A DNA stretch of 64,000 nt from Branchipolynoe longqiensis. Its lineage: Eukaryota > Annelida > Polychaeta > Phyllodocida > Polynoidae. The number at the start of each line of letters is the position of its first letter. Within the stretch, counting starts at the first letter, position 1. The DNA lies in assembly GCA_030323885.1 (NCBI GenBank), contig CM059194.1:26322363-26386362 (forward strand). Reading direction: 5' to 3'. This document shows positions 40,881-52,527 of the stretch, in pieces. A model generated the notes under the pieces. That model was not told the DNA's origin and did not search any database. It worked only from the letters and a program-made list of their open reading frames with translations. Both the position numbers and the translations under genes were made by a program.

Positions 40881-42830
40881 TAACTGTTTTTTATGACTTG
40901 ATCACTTTGCGCGTCTCTCCTTTCTGTCAAATCTAAGTCATTTTCGGTGTGAAATCCGGCAGGAGGCGCATTCTGCTCCTTCAACATCCTCTGCTCAAAC
41001 TCTCACGGAACAACCACGGCGACTGTTTTGTTGTACTCTGTCCGCTCTGACCCCTTCAGGCGTAGTTAATTACCGTGGGCATGTCCTTACCGGTTCCACA
41101 TGGTATCACCTCACCTCCCGCCCTCCCTCTCACCCTCCCACCCTCCCAGCCTCCATCGCACCATGTGCAAAGACCAGGATTCCCTCCCATGCCCCCCCCC
41201 CCCCACCTCTACCATTTCCCCTTAATACAGGTAGGTGTCTCCATGCAGGCGTGGTCATTGGCACTTGGTGTTGGGGCAGCACTAAGGTGACATCTTGTAG
41301 CGCTATTGCCACTGATATCCAGGTCAGGATCCACGCACTCAAAAGGCCAGACCCCGAGCAGATATATTATATCTACATATACACAACACACAAAGGCCCG
41401 CAGTGCCTCGTCCACAGCACAGCAGGTATGCAAATCAACTTTGCCCTTGTTATCAATGACTTTAAACAAATTATTTATTATTTCATAAGGATGTTTATTC
41501 TTCAGAAGGAGTTGCCGAGGCATATGTCCTCTGGATGCCGTATACGGCAGCACTTTTCCCAATTTAAAAATGGTGATTATAATATTATGGCTGCATATGC
41601 TATATAATTTATTATATGAATATAAATGGGTGTAGTTTATATCATATCCTTTTTATCGTACTTTAATTAATTCCTCGCTATTTATTATGTACGTCTTATT
41701 TATCTGTATATATTTGCTGCGGGCCGGAACCCGCTCCGCCTGGCTGGTGCCACGTCCATGTAGCCCTAGCCCAGCCAGCGCGCCTCACGTTCACATGAGC
41801 TCCGAATGCATATATCTATACACATATATATATATATGGATAGTGATAACCCCTTTATTGCATGTTATAAGTTCTGTGGTGGTCCCCCCCCCCCCCCTCC
41901 AGTTGGGGTGGCGGTCGGGCAGGGGTGGGGACCAGCATGCTCTCAACTGCACCCCCTGCAGGGGGCGGGACTCGCCACTCACGCGGAAGCATTTTTATAT
42001 ATACATTTAAACATTTGTTACTCACAATTTCGATACATATTCTACTAACACAAACTAACCTGTTGACAATGAAAATTGCAGGAACAGTGTAACCATTAAT
42101 GGTGTCTTCGCACTGCCCCTTATAAACAAAATATTCCCTAAAACTAAATCGTGTATCTATGGTTATTGTCAATGTTATTTGCACTTAGCTTTCACTTTTA
42201 AGATTCAAAACAAGGGTATGAGATTAAGAGAAGTGTAATTTAGAAGCGCTCTCTGTGTTTTCTTACTTTCTCTATGTTCAGTTATAATATACACGAATTG
42301 ATAATATCATTTCAGATAATATATTTAGCAATTTGCTACTTTTCATAGTCCTTTCTTTTTACTCTCTTCAAGTATCCACAAAGTAACCATGTACGATGTT
42401 CACATACCGAATATGGAATTTGACAAAAATCCGTAAAGAAAATGGAAAGTGATGGACAGAAGAACAAATTACGCCACACTTCCTTGCCTCGATAGAAGAT
42501 TCACCCCTATCCAAAGTAAGGACGAAAAAGAACCCGGCTTAAAGCAGAGACAAAACTGCTTCAGTAGGAATTAATTGTGGAGGTGGTGGTTTCAGTGCGC
42601 AGTGTTTATATGTATTGGTGTAAAGTTGAGAAATTTGGAGAGAATGCACAAAAAAAAACGAGCAAGATGGTGGCCACAGGAAGCTCTCAATTTGATTTTT
42701 AAAGTCTAGCAATCTACATGATTTAATTAGTTATTCACCTCAAAGTAGGAAGGTCTAATTGACAAGGAGTTGAACAATATATTTAGCTTATTAGATTGCA
42801 AAATCATGTGGTTATTTCACCCCACCACAA
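40881..42830. other. Non-coding, low-complexity islands
   Basis: No supported gene. C-runs lie near 41,192 and 41,886 (12-13 C), an AT dinucleotide run near 41,823. The proline/serine-rich frames at 41,075-41,290 follow from C-rich sequence. Confidence 0.5.
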
Positions 42831-43170
42831 CGCACCGCACCGCACCGCACCGCGCCGCACCGCACCGCACCGCACCGCGCCGCACCGCACCGCCAGGCCT
42901 TGCCACGCCCCACCCCGCCCCGCTCCACCCCGCACCGCCTCCACCGACTCGCCCCCGCCACCCCCCCCCCCCCCCCCCCCCCCACCGACCCGCACCGCAC
43001 CGCCCCGCACCGCCCCATACCGCCCCGCCCCATACCGCCCCGCACCACGCCGTCCCAAACAGTCCCGCTCTGCACCGTTTCGCACCGTACCGCCCCGCCC
43101 AATACCGCCCCGCATCATACCGCCCCGCACCGCCCCGCCCCGCACCGCTCTGCACCGCCCCACACCTACC
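42831..43170. repeat. GC-rich minisatellite (CCGCA)n with a long poly-C run
   Basis: Starts as near-perfect CCGCA units (42,831-42,895), then diverges into CCGCCCCGCAC words. A run of more than 20 C lies at 42,961-42,983. All six frames are open for long stretches, giving proline/arginine- or glycine-rich reading frames on both strands, none of them a gene. The C-run could form an i-motif. Confidence 0.9.
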
Positions 43171-43343
43171 GAACCTCCCCCCGCACAGGCATTCAGTTGC
43201 GATCCTCCACGGTGGAAACATTTCACCACGCCCACCACCCTCTTTTTTAAGGACTACTGCATCGGGGTCGGCTCTGGCGGCCTCAGAGCCTCCGGCCATC
43301 CAAGAAGCCCCGCTCGACATCGACGAGTTGGACAAAGACCCCT

Positions 43344-43988
43344 TGTAAAGTTTGACCCCTATCTTCATGGCCGCGTCCTGGGTCAACTTCGCAGATTCTT
43401 ATTATGTTGCTGTAGACTGTGCTCCTGCATAGTCTTTGCCGCTCATGGTCGCTGTAGTGAGTCCCCTCCACAAAGAACGAAGAACACCATAGTCTTCAGT
43501 GCTCAGAAAGGAACTTGACTTTTAATGGCAATGTACACAGTATATATTCAAACTCCCACCCACACATCCACCCACAAAGTTCCGGGATGTGGCTGACACG
43601 ACATTCCCAAACACGTCATTGTGTGGGAGGTCAGTCACACATTCTGGGTATCTCTGATGACACCAACCAACTTTCCTTAATGTATAGATACAACCTTTAT
43701 GTGGCAGGCTACTCAGTGTTTCCCAGTATAGGGTGTGTGTGCTTCTTGGGAGTTCCCGTCATTCAATACCCATAAACCTGTCCACCACAACCCACACACA
43801 CATCCGATTCCCACCGCACCCATATCCTTCTGGAGGCTGATGGGTTACCCAGATCCGGGTTAGCGGGTTCATGCGACACGATGGAGTCTCTATAGACTTT
43901 CTACATTTGAACATATATGGTATGGATTCTGTGCACATATTATTATAAATCAATTAAAACTAAAGACATTACTGGGGCTGTCATTACA
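43344..43988 (-). repeat. LTR element 1, 3' LTR
   Basis: 645 bp, nearly identical to 47,154-47,799. On the minus strand it starts TGTAATGACAGCCCC and ends GGTCAAACTTTACA. Confidence 0.92.
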
Positions 43989-44229
43989 CACCTCCCCCAC
44001 TTAAAAGTTTTTAAGCTACACCTCGTAGGCTTCAAAACTCCAAGTACGTCAATAGATTTATACTACCAAGGGCAATGTACGAGTACACAAGTAAAAGCAA
44101 ATAATTAGCCAACACTCGCAGATGATACCTGTTACATACCTAAATGTCACGTTGAGTCTATGTACTTCTAGATCTACTGCAATGTGGCTGAGTGCAACGA
44201 TTAAATATAAGCAGTGGGTAAATACAAAG

Positions 44230-46001
44230 TTATACGTCCAAGGATGCTAGCTCAATTGCGCTGAGCTCCTCCGACTTGCTTTTCAACCTGTCTTGACAGG
44301 GTACCTTTGTTCTCACAGAAGGATTTGCTGATCCTTTACATCTCCTCCAAGCAATAATCATTAGTATTACCACTACAATGAAAACCGCTAGGGCAAAGCT
44401 ACTCCCAATTATTTTCCCAGAACTGAACGACATGTCATACATCACCAACTCGTCATTCCACTTCTGCCAGTCTTTAACATCAAGCAAAGGAACCTGAACT
44501 CTGCTCTTGAATTGAAGTGCCTGATGTACCTTTGTTCTTATCTTTGGTGGCAATACAAAATTCATGGTCCTATTGTAGACCAAAGTCACCTGCTTTCGAA
44601 CTTGAATGCTGGACCCCTTTTTAGTTCCATAGACTTGCCATTGAGCTGTCTCTAATTTGCAATCTCCAGGAATTTCAATTTGGCTGGGTCCACATATTTC
44701 CTTAACTACTGCTGCTTTTCCCAAACATCTCAAGATTACTGTCAGTTTCTTGTATGCCACAATTACAAAACTCCCAATATCTAGTGGAAAGATATCTGAA
44801 TCCTTATTATTCCTTTTTTTGGAATTTCGATAGTGCAATGGTCCAATGAGTCATTAGTAACTAATCCCCATTCACAAGTTGCAGTAAAGGTTTCCTTCTG
44901 AGGTGCACATACTCTTGGTTTAGACTCATAACAATTTACCGGCCAAAATACAGCCCCTGTATCAGTGTTAATAGTAATATCACTGTGACCTTTGACAATC
45001 CGAATATGATCAGAATCTATTCCTACTGGAAAGAAGTGGATCTTATATTGTAAATATTGTGTTTGGCCAACAGCAGGTAGGATAACACGAAAAACCAATT
45101 TACCGTCTTCAGACCATAATGGCTCAATTCTCAAGTTCTCGTAATACCATACAGCGCTTAGGGTCTCATAACCCGACTTACGTATTGTCAACAGAATCTC
45201 GTTCAGTTCCTGCATGCTTAATGTATTCTCAGTGAGCCATCCTCGCTCTAACTCATACCTCTGAGTCAGGAAAGCATCCTGGGCAGAATACGATTCATGC
45301 ACAACATACAGTTCCTCAATAACTTGGTCAATAGACCTTGCTAATGTAAGCTTACTAACTTTATGAGATAATTTTGTCACATCATCACAAAAGTTCAGTA
45401 CTTGTCTGTCCAGTGCCTCTTGGTGCCTCTGGAGATCTTGGAGGTCCAAGCGATTCTCCATTACGTATTTCCTTGTTTGGTTTACAACACTGATCATCCG
45501 CTGATGATCATGTACCAACATGTCCGTAGTATGGCCAACATTGTCCAATGCCGCCCGTAACCTGCTCACGTCACTCTCTGTTGCAGTCCCAAAGAGAGAT
45601 TTACTGATCGTCCCTACGAGATTCAGTAATCCTCTCCTGGTCCTCCTTCACCGTTTATGTAGGGAACGGAAGGAACGGCTCTGGTCAGTCCCTGCAACTG
45701 GCTGTTGTAGTTCCAACGCATCCAGCCGTGCCGTCCAAGTCTGTTGATCTTGCTGGGAGATTCTTGGTCCCAATGATTGGATTCCCCTCCGAACCTGGTC
45801 GACCCACGCCAGCATGGATACCTGTTTCGGTGGGTTGATCACAACCAAAGTGGTCCAGACTGCTCTAATCGTCCGTGTTGGTCCGACCTGTTCAATCAGG
45901 ATGCCATCATCCTTGAACAGATCAGCGTTGATATGTTGTCCAAAGTGTGCTATCACTAAGCACATCGCGAGAAGATAGCTGCAATACATGGCCTCATGCA
46001 T
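44230..46001 (-). pseudogene. Env-like glycoprotein gene of LTR element 1 (fusion-protein type), nearly intact
   Basis: A surface glycoprotein that, in infectious relatives, fuses membranes for entry. It starts at the ATG at 46,001 with a signal peptide (about 20 hydrophobic residues). A basic, furin-like stretch near 45,635 is followed directly by a Gly- and Leu-rich segment, the layout of the fusion peptide in baculovirus F and insect errantivirus Env proteins. Heptad-like helices follow (45,560-45,300), then a Cys-containing ectodomain, a transmembrane helix at about 44,425-44,355 and a ~45-residue tail. Two breaks: an in-frame TGA at 45,648-45,650 just before the cleavage region, and a frameshift in a run of seven T (44,814-44,820). 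Assignment rests on layout and short motifs only. Confidence 0.65.
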
Positions 46002-46045
46002 TGTTTCTTCTGCACAGTTGGCTCGTCGTCACGAGTCCGTTTTCC

Positions 46046-46663
46046 TCATATCGTTGGCGCAAGGATCCTCTCTACTTGCGCGGGTGAGTCCGGTATATCC
46101 GTCCTCATATGCTGATCTTCTAAAATGGTCACTGGTATCTGTGAAGAGCTGCTGTCATCTGCTGCCAGTCTCCGTGCCACCCTAGCACTCCTCCGTACGG
46201 TTGTTACCACGTCACTAGTCCTATCATCTGTTGACTCTTCACGGTCAAGGGGGCTGATCCTCCGCCGCTTGCGTGTCCGTCGAGTCACCACTGGATGCTC
46301 TGGTTGTGTGGGAGTTGATATCGGTACATATATCAAAGGCCGTCCTCGTTGGGTACGGGTCAACCGCGGGTTGACGTCATCCCATACCAAGTCCGGGTTC
46401 ACCAACCTCACTTTGTCCCTGTTGACTGTGCATGATTTATTGGTCTTTGTACCGAGAACCATGATCACAGGACCGCGTATCCGAGTCATGATGTACACGT
46501 GGTCCCACTTCTCATTGAGAATCACTTCATCACTCCTATAGTCGATAACAGTTCTGAGTCGTCGGAGACTGTCATCTCCTAATAAAATGTCATGGGCTAA
46601 TTGGTCGACAATAATCACTTCCAGGTATTCCCCCATCACTTCGATTAGTGACCTACCTTCCAT
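46046..46663 (-). pseudogene. Protease tail fused to integrase C-terminal region (LTR element 1)
   Basis: The first ~40 residues look like the end of a retroviral-type aspartic protease (LAHDILLGDDSLRRL). The frame then passes straight into a sequence matching an integrase C-terminal domain (DHVYIMTRIRGPVIMV; NRDKVRLVNPD) and a basic/acidic tail. The same domain appears in element 2 at 51,950-52,110. The join marks a deletion of RT, RNase H and the integrase core. The fused frame is open, so it may be expressed, but has no complete domain. Confidence 0.7.
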
Positions 46664-46677
46664 CTTTATCAGGTGAC

Positions 46678-47061
46678 CTACTTCACTTTGTGCTCAGCTT
46701 CGTCCTCCCTGAGAAACGTTGCTGCGATATGAGCATGCATAGTCTGCCATGTAGCATTGCGTCCGTTGTCTAGTTCTGACTGTATGTAGTCTGCCATGCT
46801 CCTCCTTAGGTCACCACACGATTTGTAGCCCACCACCTGGATAGTCAGTTCGTCCCCGGTGTCGGTCCACTCCATCGCCTGCGTCACTACATCTATCCAG
46901 TCACTTAGTTGTGTGCGATCAGTCCCATCGCAAACATCGATAGAACGAGCATGACGTTCCAGATGTTTCTGCAACATAAACCTGTCACACTGTCTAATGC
47001 GGTGTTGCTGCACTTGCAAAAGCTGCTCAGCCATCTTGATGGTGATGAGCTGCACACCCAT
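46678..47061 (-). pseudogene. Gag N-terminal fragment (LTR element 1)
   Basis: A 127-residue frame from the ATG at 47,061, about 90 bp inside the 5' LTR, where Gag is expected. It is helical and charged, with no zinc knuckle; the C-terminal half is missing at the deletion before protease. No close family can be named from sequence alone. Confidence 0.55.
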
Positions 47062-47153
47062 CGTAGTTTCGTCAGCGTAAGTTTCTTCGTCTAGGATTGC
47101 AAGCCAGCTGAAGTTTCAATCAGCTGTGCGTTCCGATCGTCGTGGTCTGCCAG

Positions 47154-47799
47154 TGTAAAGTTTGACCCCTATCTTCATGGCCGCGTCCTGGGTCAACTTT
47201 GCAGATTCTTATTATGTTGCTGTAGACTGTGCTCCTGCATAGTCTATGCCGCTCATGGTCGCCGTAGTGAGTCCGCTCCACAAAGAACGAAGAACACCAT
47301 AGTCTTCAGTGCTCAGAAAGGAACTCGACTTTTAATGGCAATGTACACAGTATATATTCAAACTCCCACCCACACATCTACCCACAAAGTTCCGGGATGT
47401 GGCTGACACGACATTCCCAAACACATCATTGTGTGGGAGGTCAGTCACACATTCTGGGTATCTCTGATGACACCAACCAACTTTCCTTAATGTATAGATA
47501 CAACCTTTATGTGGCAGGCTACTCAGTGTTTCCCAGTATAGGGTGTGTGTGCTTCTTGGGAGTTCCCCGTCATTCAATACCCATAAACCTGTCCACCACA
47601 ACCCACACACACATCCGATTCCCAACGCACCCATATCCTTCTGGAGGCTGATGGGTTACCCAGATCCGGGTTAGCGGGTTCATGCGACACGATGGAGTCT
47701 CTATAGACTTTCTACATTTGAACATATATGGTATGGATTCTGTGCACATATTATTATAAATCAATTAAAACTAAAGACATTACTGGGGCTGTCTTTACA
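47154..47799 (-). repeat. LTR element 1, 5' LTR
   Basis: 646 bp. On the minus strand it starts TGTAAAGACAGCCCC and ends GGTCAAACTTTACA. Differences from the 3' LTR are mostly single substitutions. Confidence 0.92.
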
Positions 47800-47853
47800 C
47801 ACTGTTGTGTAGCCCTCCCTCACTGTGTCAATAAATTTCTTTACTCCCACCAG

Positions 47854-48032
47854 GTCTCCGGCTTCCTTACTCGAATCAACGTTGGTGATGTGCATGACGA
47901 CGGACGTCAGGATTACGATTTGTTTGTTGGAGCAGTGAATAGCAGAGAAGGGTCCACAGCGACGAAAGGAGCAAAAGCGGCTGACCACTGGGTCATATCG
48001 AGCATACCCTTGCAGGATGACTTCACCAACCA
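47854..48032 (+). CDS. Candidate internal exon of a host gene
   Basis: A 179-bp open stretch with a pyrimidine-rich acceptor (tttctttactcccaccag) and a strong donor (GTAAGT at 48,033). Codons give 59 residues of mixed, non-repetitive composition, including INVGDVHDDGRQDYDLFVG and HWVISSIPLQDD. The DVHDDGRQDYD part resembles the calcium-binding loop of FG-GAP repeats, but that is weak. It lies just outside LTR element 1, which would have inserted into the preceding intron. No neighbouring exon of the same gene can be picked out, so identity is unknown. Confidence 0.4.
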
Positions 48033-48040
48033 GTAAGTAG

Positions 48041-48806
48041 TGATATTGTGTGATTTAAACAGAAATCAATGTAGATCAATTTCAAATATACTTCAAACAA
48101 TTTAATCTGTGCAAAAGATACATAAATATGTGATAATGTCTGAACAATAAACTAGTCAAATAATATTTGACTACACTGCTAGCTCTGTGGAGGTCTAGCC
48201 TGGTCCCCTGGCATTCATTTGCTCAGGCAGAGGCACAGGAGTTTTCATCTGGTCCCCTAGCCTTTGTTCCGGAAACCAGTTTAAACGGGCTCAAACGAGT
48301 TCAACCATGGCTGGTTGGGGCGCACCGTGGCTGGTTGGGTCGCGCCGTAAAGCGCTGAATATGCTTATGGAGAAGCAAGGATGTCGGGAGCAGTGGCCTC
48401 TGGTATATAAACATTAACCTTGGGAATTGTGATGTAAACAGAATGTGTTATTCATAATGAAGTTATACATTAGAATTAAGGACAATACAATAAAATTTAG
48501 CATAAGAATTCATAATATACAAACATGAAGGAAGACAAAGTATCCTTTATTTGCCATCAAACAGCAGATATAGTCATAGAAATTAATTGTTATATTCTGA
48601 ATGATGTATACGTATATATATATATAACCTTGCATAAGATATATGTCGTGTTCCAAATAAATGAATAATAGTTTAGGCTTAACATAGTTTCACAATGTTA
48701 GATGTAATAGTAAGTTTAAAGATTGACATTAGGTGTTTATTTGTATATATATTCTTTGCATCCTTGAGCCATGGGTTTGCACAAAACTGTAAATCATATA
48801 CTATAA
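48041..48806. other. Non-coding, no assigned feature
   Basis: AT-rich intergenic or intronic sequence with a (TATA)n run near 48,612. Nothing else supported. Confidence 0.5.
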
Positions 48807-48807
48807 T

Positions 48808-49025
48808 CAGGGGCGTAGCTAGACCTTTAACGATGTTTTATCCTAATTTCGGCAGGGGGTTTAGGGGGCCGCTTAAGCTTAAGCTGGCATATTTTACACA
48901 TTTTAGACTTGAGTTTTCGACAGTGCAGACTACTACATGCCTCCTCTCTCCTTTAATTACTTTTTTTGTTGACAAAACGATGTGGACATTTTTGGTGTAT
49001 GCGCGTACGCCTAGCTACGCCCCTG
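48808..49025. mobile_element. MITE with CAGGGGCGTAGCTAG ends
   Basis: 218 bp with perfect 15-bp inverted ends CAGGGGCGTAGCTAG, flanked by ATAAT on both sides (48,803-48,807; 49,026-49,030). CAGGGGC-type ends are common in hAT elements, but those make 8-bp duplications, so the superfamily is uncertain. No coding capacity. Confidence 0.8.
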
Positions 49026-49231
49026 ATAATCACCCTCCTCCTCAATTGTTAACTGGACGGGATAGCCGACTGGGTAGAGCTTTCACTTCTCGCGCGTGTG
49101 ATCTAATCTACTCTAACTGACCACACCCTACATTAGAACTTACTACAACTTTACCAAATTAATACAGAAAATTGTATATTCAACAGTTATTGTATACCTT
49201 AATGTATGTACCTTTTGTGTGTAAATAATCC

Positions 49232-49310
49232 TGAATTGAAAAATGGCTGGAAGACCAGTGCTTTGGCACTGACAAAAGACTTATTCAGCATAATAAACAT
49301 ATTTACCCCC
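49232..49310 (+). repeat. Dispersed repeat, family R2 (copy 2)
   Basis: Matches 1,395-1,475 from 'gaaaaatggctggaagacc' to 'catatttacccc'. Confidence 0.6.
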
Positions 49311-49339
49311 CGCCCCCTCCCAATTCAATCAATCGATCC

Positions 49340-49583
49340 CTAGCTGAGTCAAAACAAAGACTTATCAAATTGAAAAGTTGGCATTACTAGTGTAGGGAAA
49401 GGACTAATTGACTCATGTGTAAAAGATTCACCTCTGATTCAGTTCAGAGGAACAGGGCTGCGGGACTAACTAGTTGACTCAGTGTCAAGATAAATTTGAC
49501 TGAGTGGGATATTTTACCATGGTGACAGCAACGTTATTATATAGAAGTCGCCACCAGTGTGCATTATGACAAGTCGGTATCGG
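49340..49583 (+). mobile_element. SINE family A, diverged, ending at LTR element 2
   Basis: Body words 'gactcagtgtcaagataaa', 'gactgagtgggatatttta', 'agtcgcca' and 'gacaagtcggta' are in family order. The tail is missing where the LTR of element 2 begins, so the retroelement may have inserted into it. Confidence 0.65.
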
Positions 49584-49980
49584 TGTGAGAACCGAATGAG
49601 TTGAGCGTCCGCTTCTCATGTGTCTCATACGTTGGGTCAAAGTGAAAGGTCCTGGGCCTTTGGAGTATCATCATGGAAGAACAGGAATGCAACACAGAGA
49701 TTTGGTATCCAGGTGGAGGAACGTCTTTACTATCACACAGTACAGCTCATATATTCTCCCATTCTCTTGACATTGCTCCCTCCCACCAGCAGGCCCAACT
49801 CAATCCTGTAACACAACCTTCATTATCCTTATTCTATTTCAGGCACACAAATTACAGCTCAGAGTAAGCAGCTTTCCTCCCAGTAGCCTGGAGCCCTCCC
49901 AGCTTTTCCACTCTGGCTCTAACTCTTCATTAACGGGCCTGCTGCACTAAGTTAACCCTTTCCCAACTACAGACTTTACA
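49584..49980 (-). repeat. LTR element 2, 3' LTR
   Basis: 397 bp. Plus-strand start TGTGAGAACCGAATGAG, end GACTTTACA. It includes 'ccgaatgagttgagcgtcc', identical to the tRNA-like head of SINE family A. Confidence 0.85.
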
Positions 49981-50103
49981 TACCTACCCACCATTTCCAG
50001 TTAAAAAGATTCTGCGGACATGCTTTTTAACTTAAATCGTAAACCCCACTAAAGTCTGTACATAAGTTTGTTCTCATCCTTCGTCCTCGTCCTCGATCCC
50101 CTT

Positions 50104-51430
50104 TTAGTTGACATGCACTGTTAGCTCCTGGCAGAGTTGTCGCAACTCTATGTCGGTCATCCCCATTGTGAGTGCTTTGATCTTATCTCGAGTGGGATTA
50201 AGCTCTCTTGTCAGGGGCCCCTGCATATGGGCATCGGCGGCGTCTGCAGCTGTAATTTCTGAATCATCATGGGGGCGTTTGGGGCAGTTGGCGCGGAGCA
50301 ACGGGCCTGCGGTGATTGGCCTCCCCCTTGGGTGGTGCCTGGGTTCTCCCTACCTGCCCTCTTGGAATAGTGGGCATGCAGACCCAGTAGTATTATTATG
50401 ACTACTATTGTGGCCCCATTACTGCCAAACATCACATAATGTCCTGGTCCCACAACGATATGATCCTCCTTCCCCGTTGCTGACTCATATATCGCTGATG
50501 ACATGTTTCCCCGTTTCGTGATTTGGATGGTACACTCTGGGGCCATAACTCCTGACACCAGGGATGCCTTGCATGAAGGAGCGACTTCCTCCCAGGTGGG
50601 CCAGCATACTTTCGGCTGGTGCCCCGCACACTGTTTCGGCCAGAATGTTGAGTGTGTGGATGGCTACCTCCCGCATCCCCACGGCTTGCCGCAGCAAGCA
50701 CGCATTGAAATGGATTGGTACGGCTTAGTACCACTCGCTTAGTACCAATCTGGCTTAGTACCACTCGCAGTTGCTGTTGGGGCAGCAGATCTTCTGTCAA
50801 TATGCCCCTCTCTAGTTGGATCTTCTGACGGTGGTACTGCCACCTTGCCTCCTCATAACTGTCCACCACGATCTCAATCCCCAGGATACCTTCATCGATC
50901 GTCCTCGCTAATGCCATTTTCTGCACTTCCCATGCCTCCTTTGTCAACTCCTGCGATGGTCTCTCATCTAGTTGGTATGCCAGATGAGTTTGATTTTGGA
51001 CCAGCAGAATTCGGTTCGCATTATCTTGCACCAAGGACCGGGTCATGTTCATTACTGACACCATCTGAACCGCATGATGTTTAAGTTTTTGCATACATTT
51101 CCCTGATTATCTTCTGTAGATTCTGCACATCGGCCGAAGTTGCCACACCGAACAGCGTTTGTGCAGCCACCCCAACAAAGTCGAACAAGCCCCTCCTCTT
51201 ATAGTTGAGTGTTAGTTTGAGGACCAGTTGTATTAACGAGAGTTGTTCTGGTCCCTGCTCCCCTTATATCCGCTTTCATAGCCTCCACATGCGCTCCCTC
51301 CACAGCTGTCCATTCTATTTGCTTGTCCATCCCTCTGCTTTTCCAATGATGTGCGATATTCGCCAGCCACTTTCCCGTGTGTAGTACCACTGGTGGGGAA
51401 ATGGTAATCACCACTGTCCATGCTCCCGAG
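50104..51430 (-). pseudogene. Env-like gene of LTR element 2, multiply broken
   Basis: Parts lie in different frames: an N-terminal ectodomain piece (51,421-51,199), an RRGLFDFVG segment near 51,205-51,180 that corresponds to the cleavage site and fusion-peptide start in element 1, a helical region (51,094-50,740), and a C-terminal piece with a transmembrane helix (about 50,417-50,375) and a Pro-rich tail. Stops and frameshifts occur at about 51,090, 50,735 and 50,550. The order matches element 1, which supports the Env assignment of both. It is not functional. Confidence 0.6.
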
Positions 51431-51662
51431 ACCCTTCGGATAGAGCTGCTTTCTATTATCTCTACTCCATCATGGGTGAACAGGTCTGCGCCCTGCTCCC
51501 ATCCAACTCACTCCCAGTAGTACCAGTATGCAAAACATGGCTACCTTTTTTTTTTTTTGAGGTCACTCACTTACTTTTGTTTGTGTTTTTTTTGTTTTTG
51601 TTTACCTGCACCACAGTCCCACCGCTGCCACACACAGTCTCTTCTCCACTTGAGAAGTTTCG

Positions 51663-52527
51663 TTATCTGGTGCCAGTTCCTGGAACCTCTCCTTCTGCGC
51701 TTACTCTACTGCCCGTGTCCAACTTCTGGTGATCCTCCTGGGTGCCGGGGGCGTGGTGTCTGCGTTTCGTTTGCGTGACAATCCTGGGCGCCTCTGTGTT
51801 TCTGGTGGTGTGGTCACTTGTCGTTGGTGGGTTTGTTTGTGTACGCTGGCACCGCTTACGTGACACATTCCGTTGTAGCGCCGTGTCCACTTGGCTTGGC
51901 CGGCTTAGCTCTCCGCATTCCTGTGCCCACTCTAATACCCTTCTTTGATACAGCGCACTCCTTTGTGTATGCGTGAGCCATGTTTGCATACCTTCCCAAT
52001 CCCCACCTGCCTCCACAAGCCTGATCCTCTCTCTGTTTATTGTTCGCCTTTTATTATTCGGCCCCACCACTGTAATTACCAATCCCCTTAGTTGTACCAC
52101 GATGAAGCCATGGTCCCAGTATGGATCTAATGGCCCGGTCTCCATAGCTCTCACCAGCACTTTATCCCCCACCTCCAAGTGGCCTGAGTTCATCCGCTGG
52201 GTGGCGCGTTCCTCGTTATATGCACAACTTTTCTGTGTTCTCTGCTGCTTCCCGTAATGCAATTGAGAGCTCGTCCACCCTTTGTGCCACTAACTCGTTG
52301 TTTAAACCGGTGTCCCGTTGGTACAATGTTCGGTGATTAGGTGGTGGGTGGCGTGCATACATGAGGTAGTATGGTGAAAACCCCAAAATGACTGAAATAC
52401 CCGTTCTGAGTGCATACAATGCTGTTCCCAGGTGTTCCTCCCATTCCGTGGCTCGGGCTTTCACCAGTTTTCTCAACATCTCCTTTAATGTTCGATGTTG
52501 TCGCTCCAGCCATCCATTGCTCGGGGC
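51663..52527 (-). pseudogene. Integrase fragment of LTR element 2
   Basis: Starts at the 5' LTR junction within the catalytic core (NGWLERQHRTLKEML holds the core Glu region) and goes on through the C-terminal domain (HLEVGDKVLVRAMETG; TVVGPNNKRRTINRERIRLV). A frameshift lies near 52,225-52,260. The first two catalytic Asp and the zinc-binding domain are missing. Confidence 0.75.

Larger units (their letters stand above)
43344..47799 (-). mobile_element. Env-bearing LTR retroelement 1, pol core deleted
   Basis: LTRs 43,344-43,988 (3') and 47,154-47,799 (5') differ at only about ten positions over 645 bp, so insertion was recent. On the minus strand LTRs begin TGTAA and end TTTACA. A primer-binding site, TGGCAGACCACGACGATC, starts one base inside the 5' LTR, and a polypurine tract (AGTGGGGGAGGTG) abuts the 3' LTR. 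The inside is only 3.2 kb: part of Gag, a protease tail fused to an integrase tail, then a full-length Env-like gene with one stop and one frameshift. RT, RNase H and the integrase core are gone. No matching target duplication is seen. Confidence 0.88.

Noticed and set aside
42770..43518. Proline/arginine-rich and glycine-rich frames on both strands
   Set aside because: All frames of a CCGCA-type minisatellite are open; composition only.
49055..49120. tRNA-like stretch 'gggatagccgactgggtagag'
   Set aside because: A box-A-like word only; no box B at the right distance and no cloverleaf.
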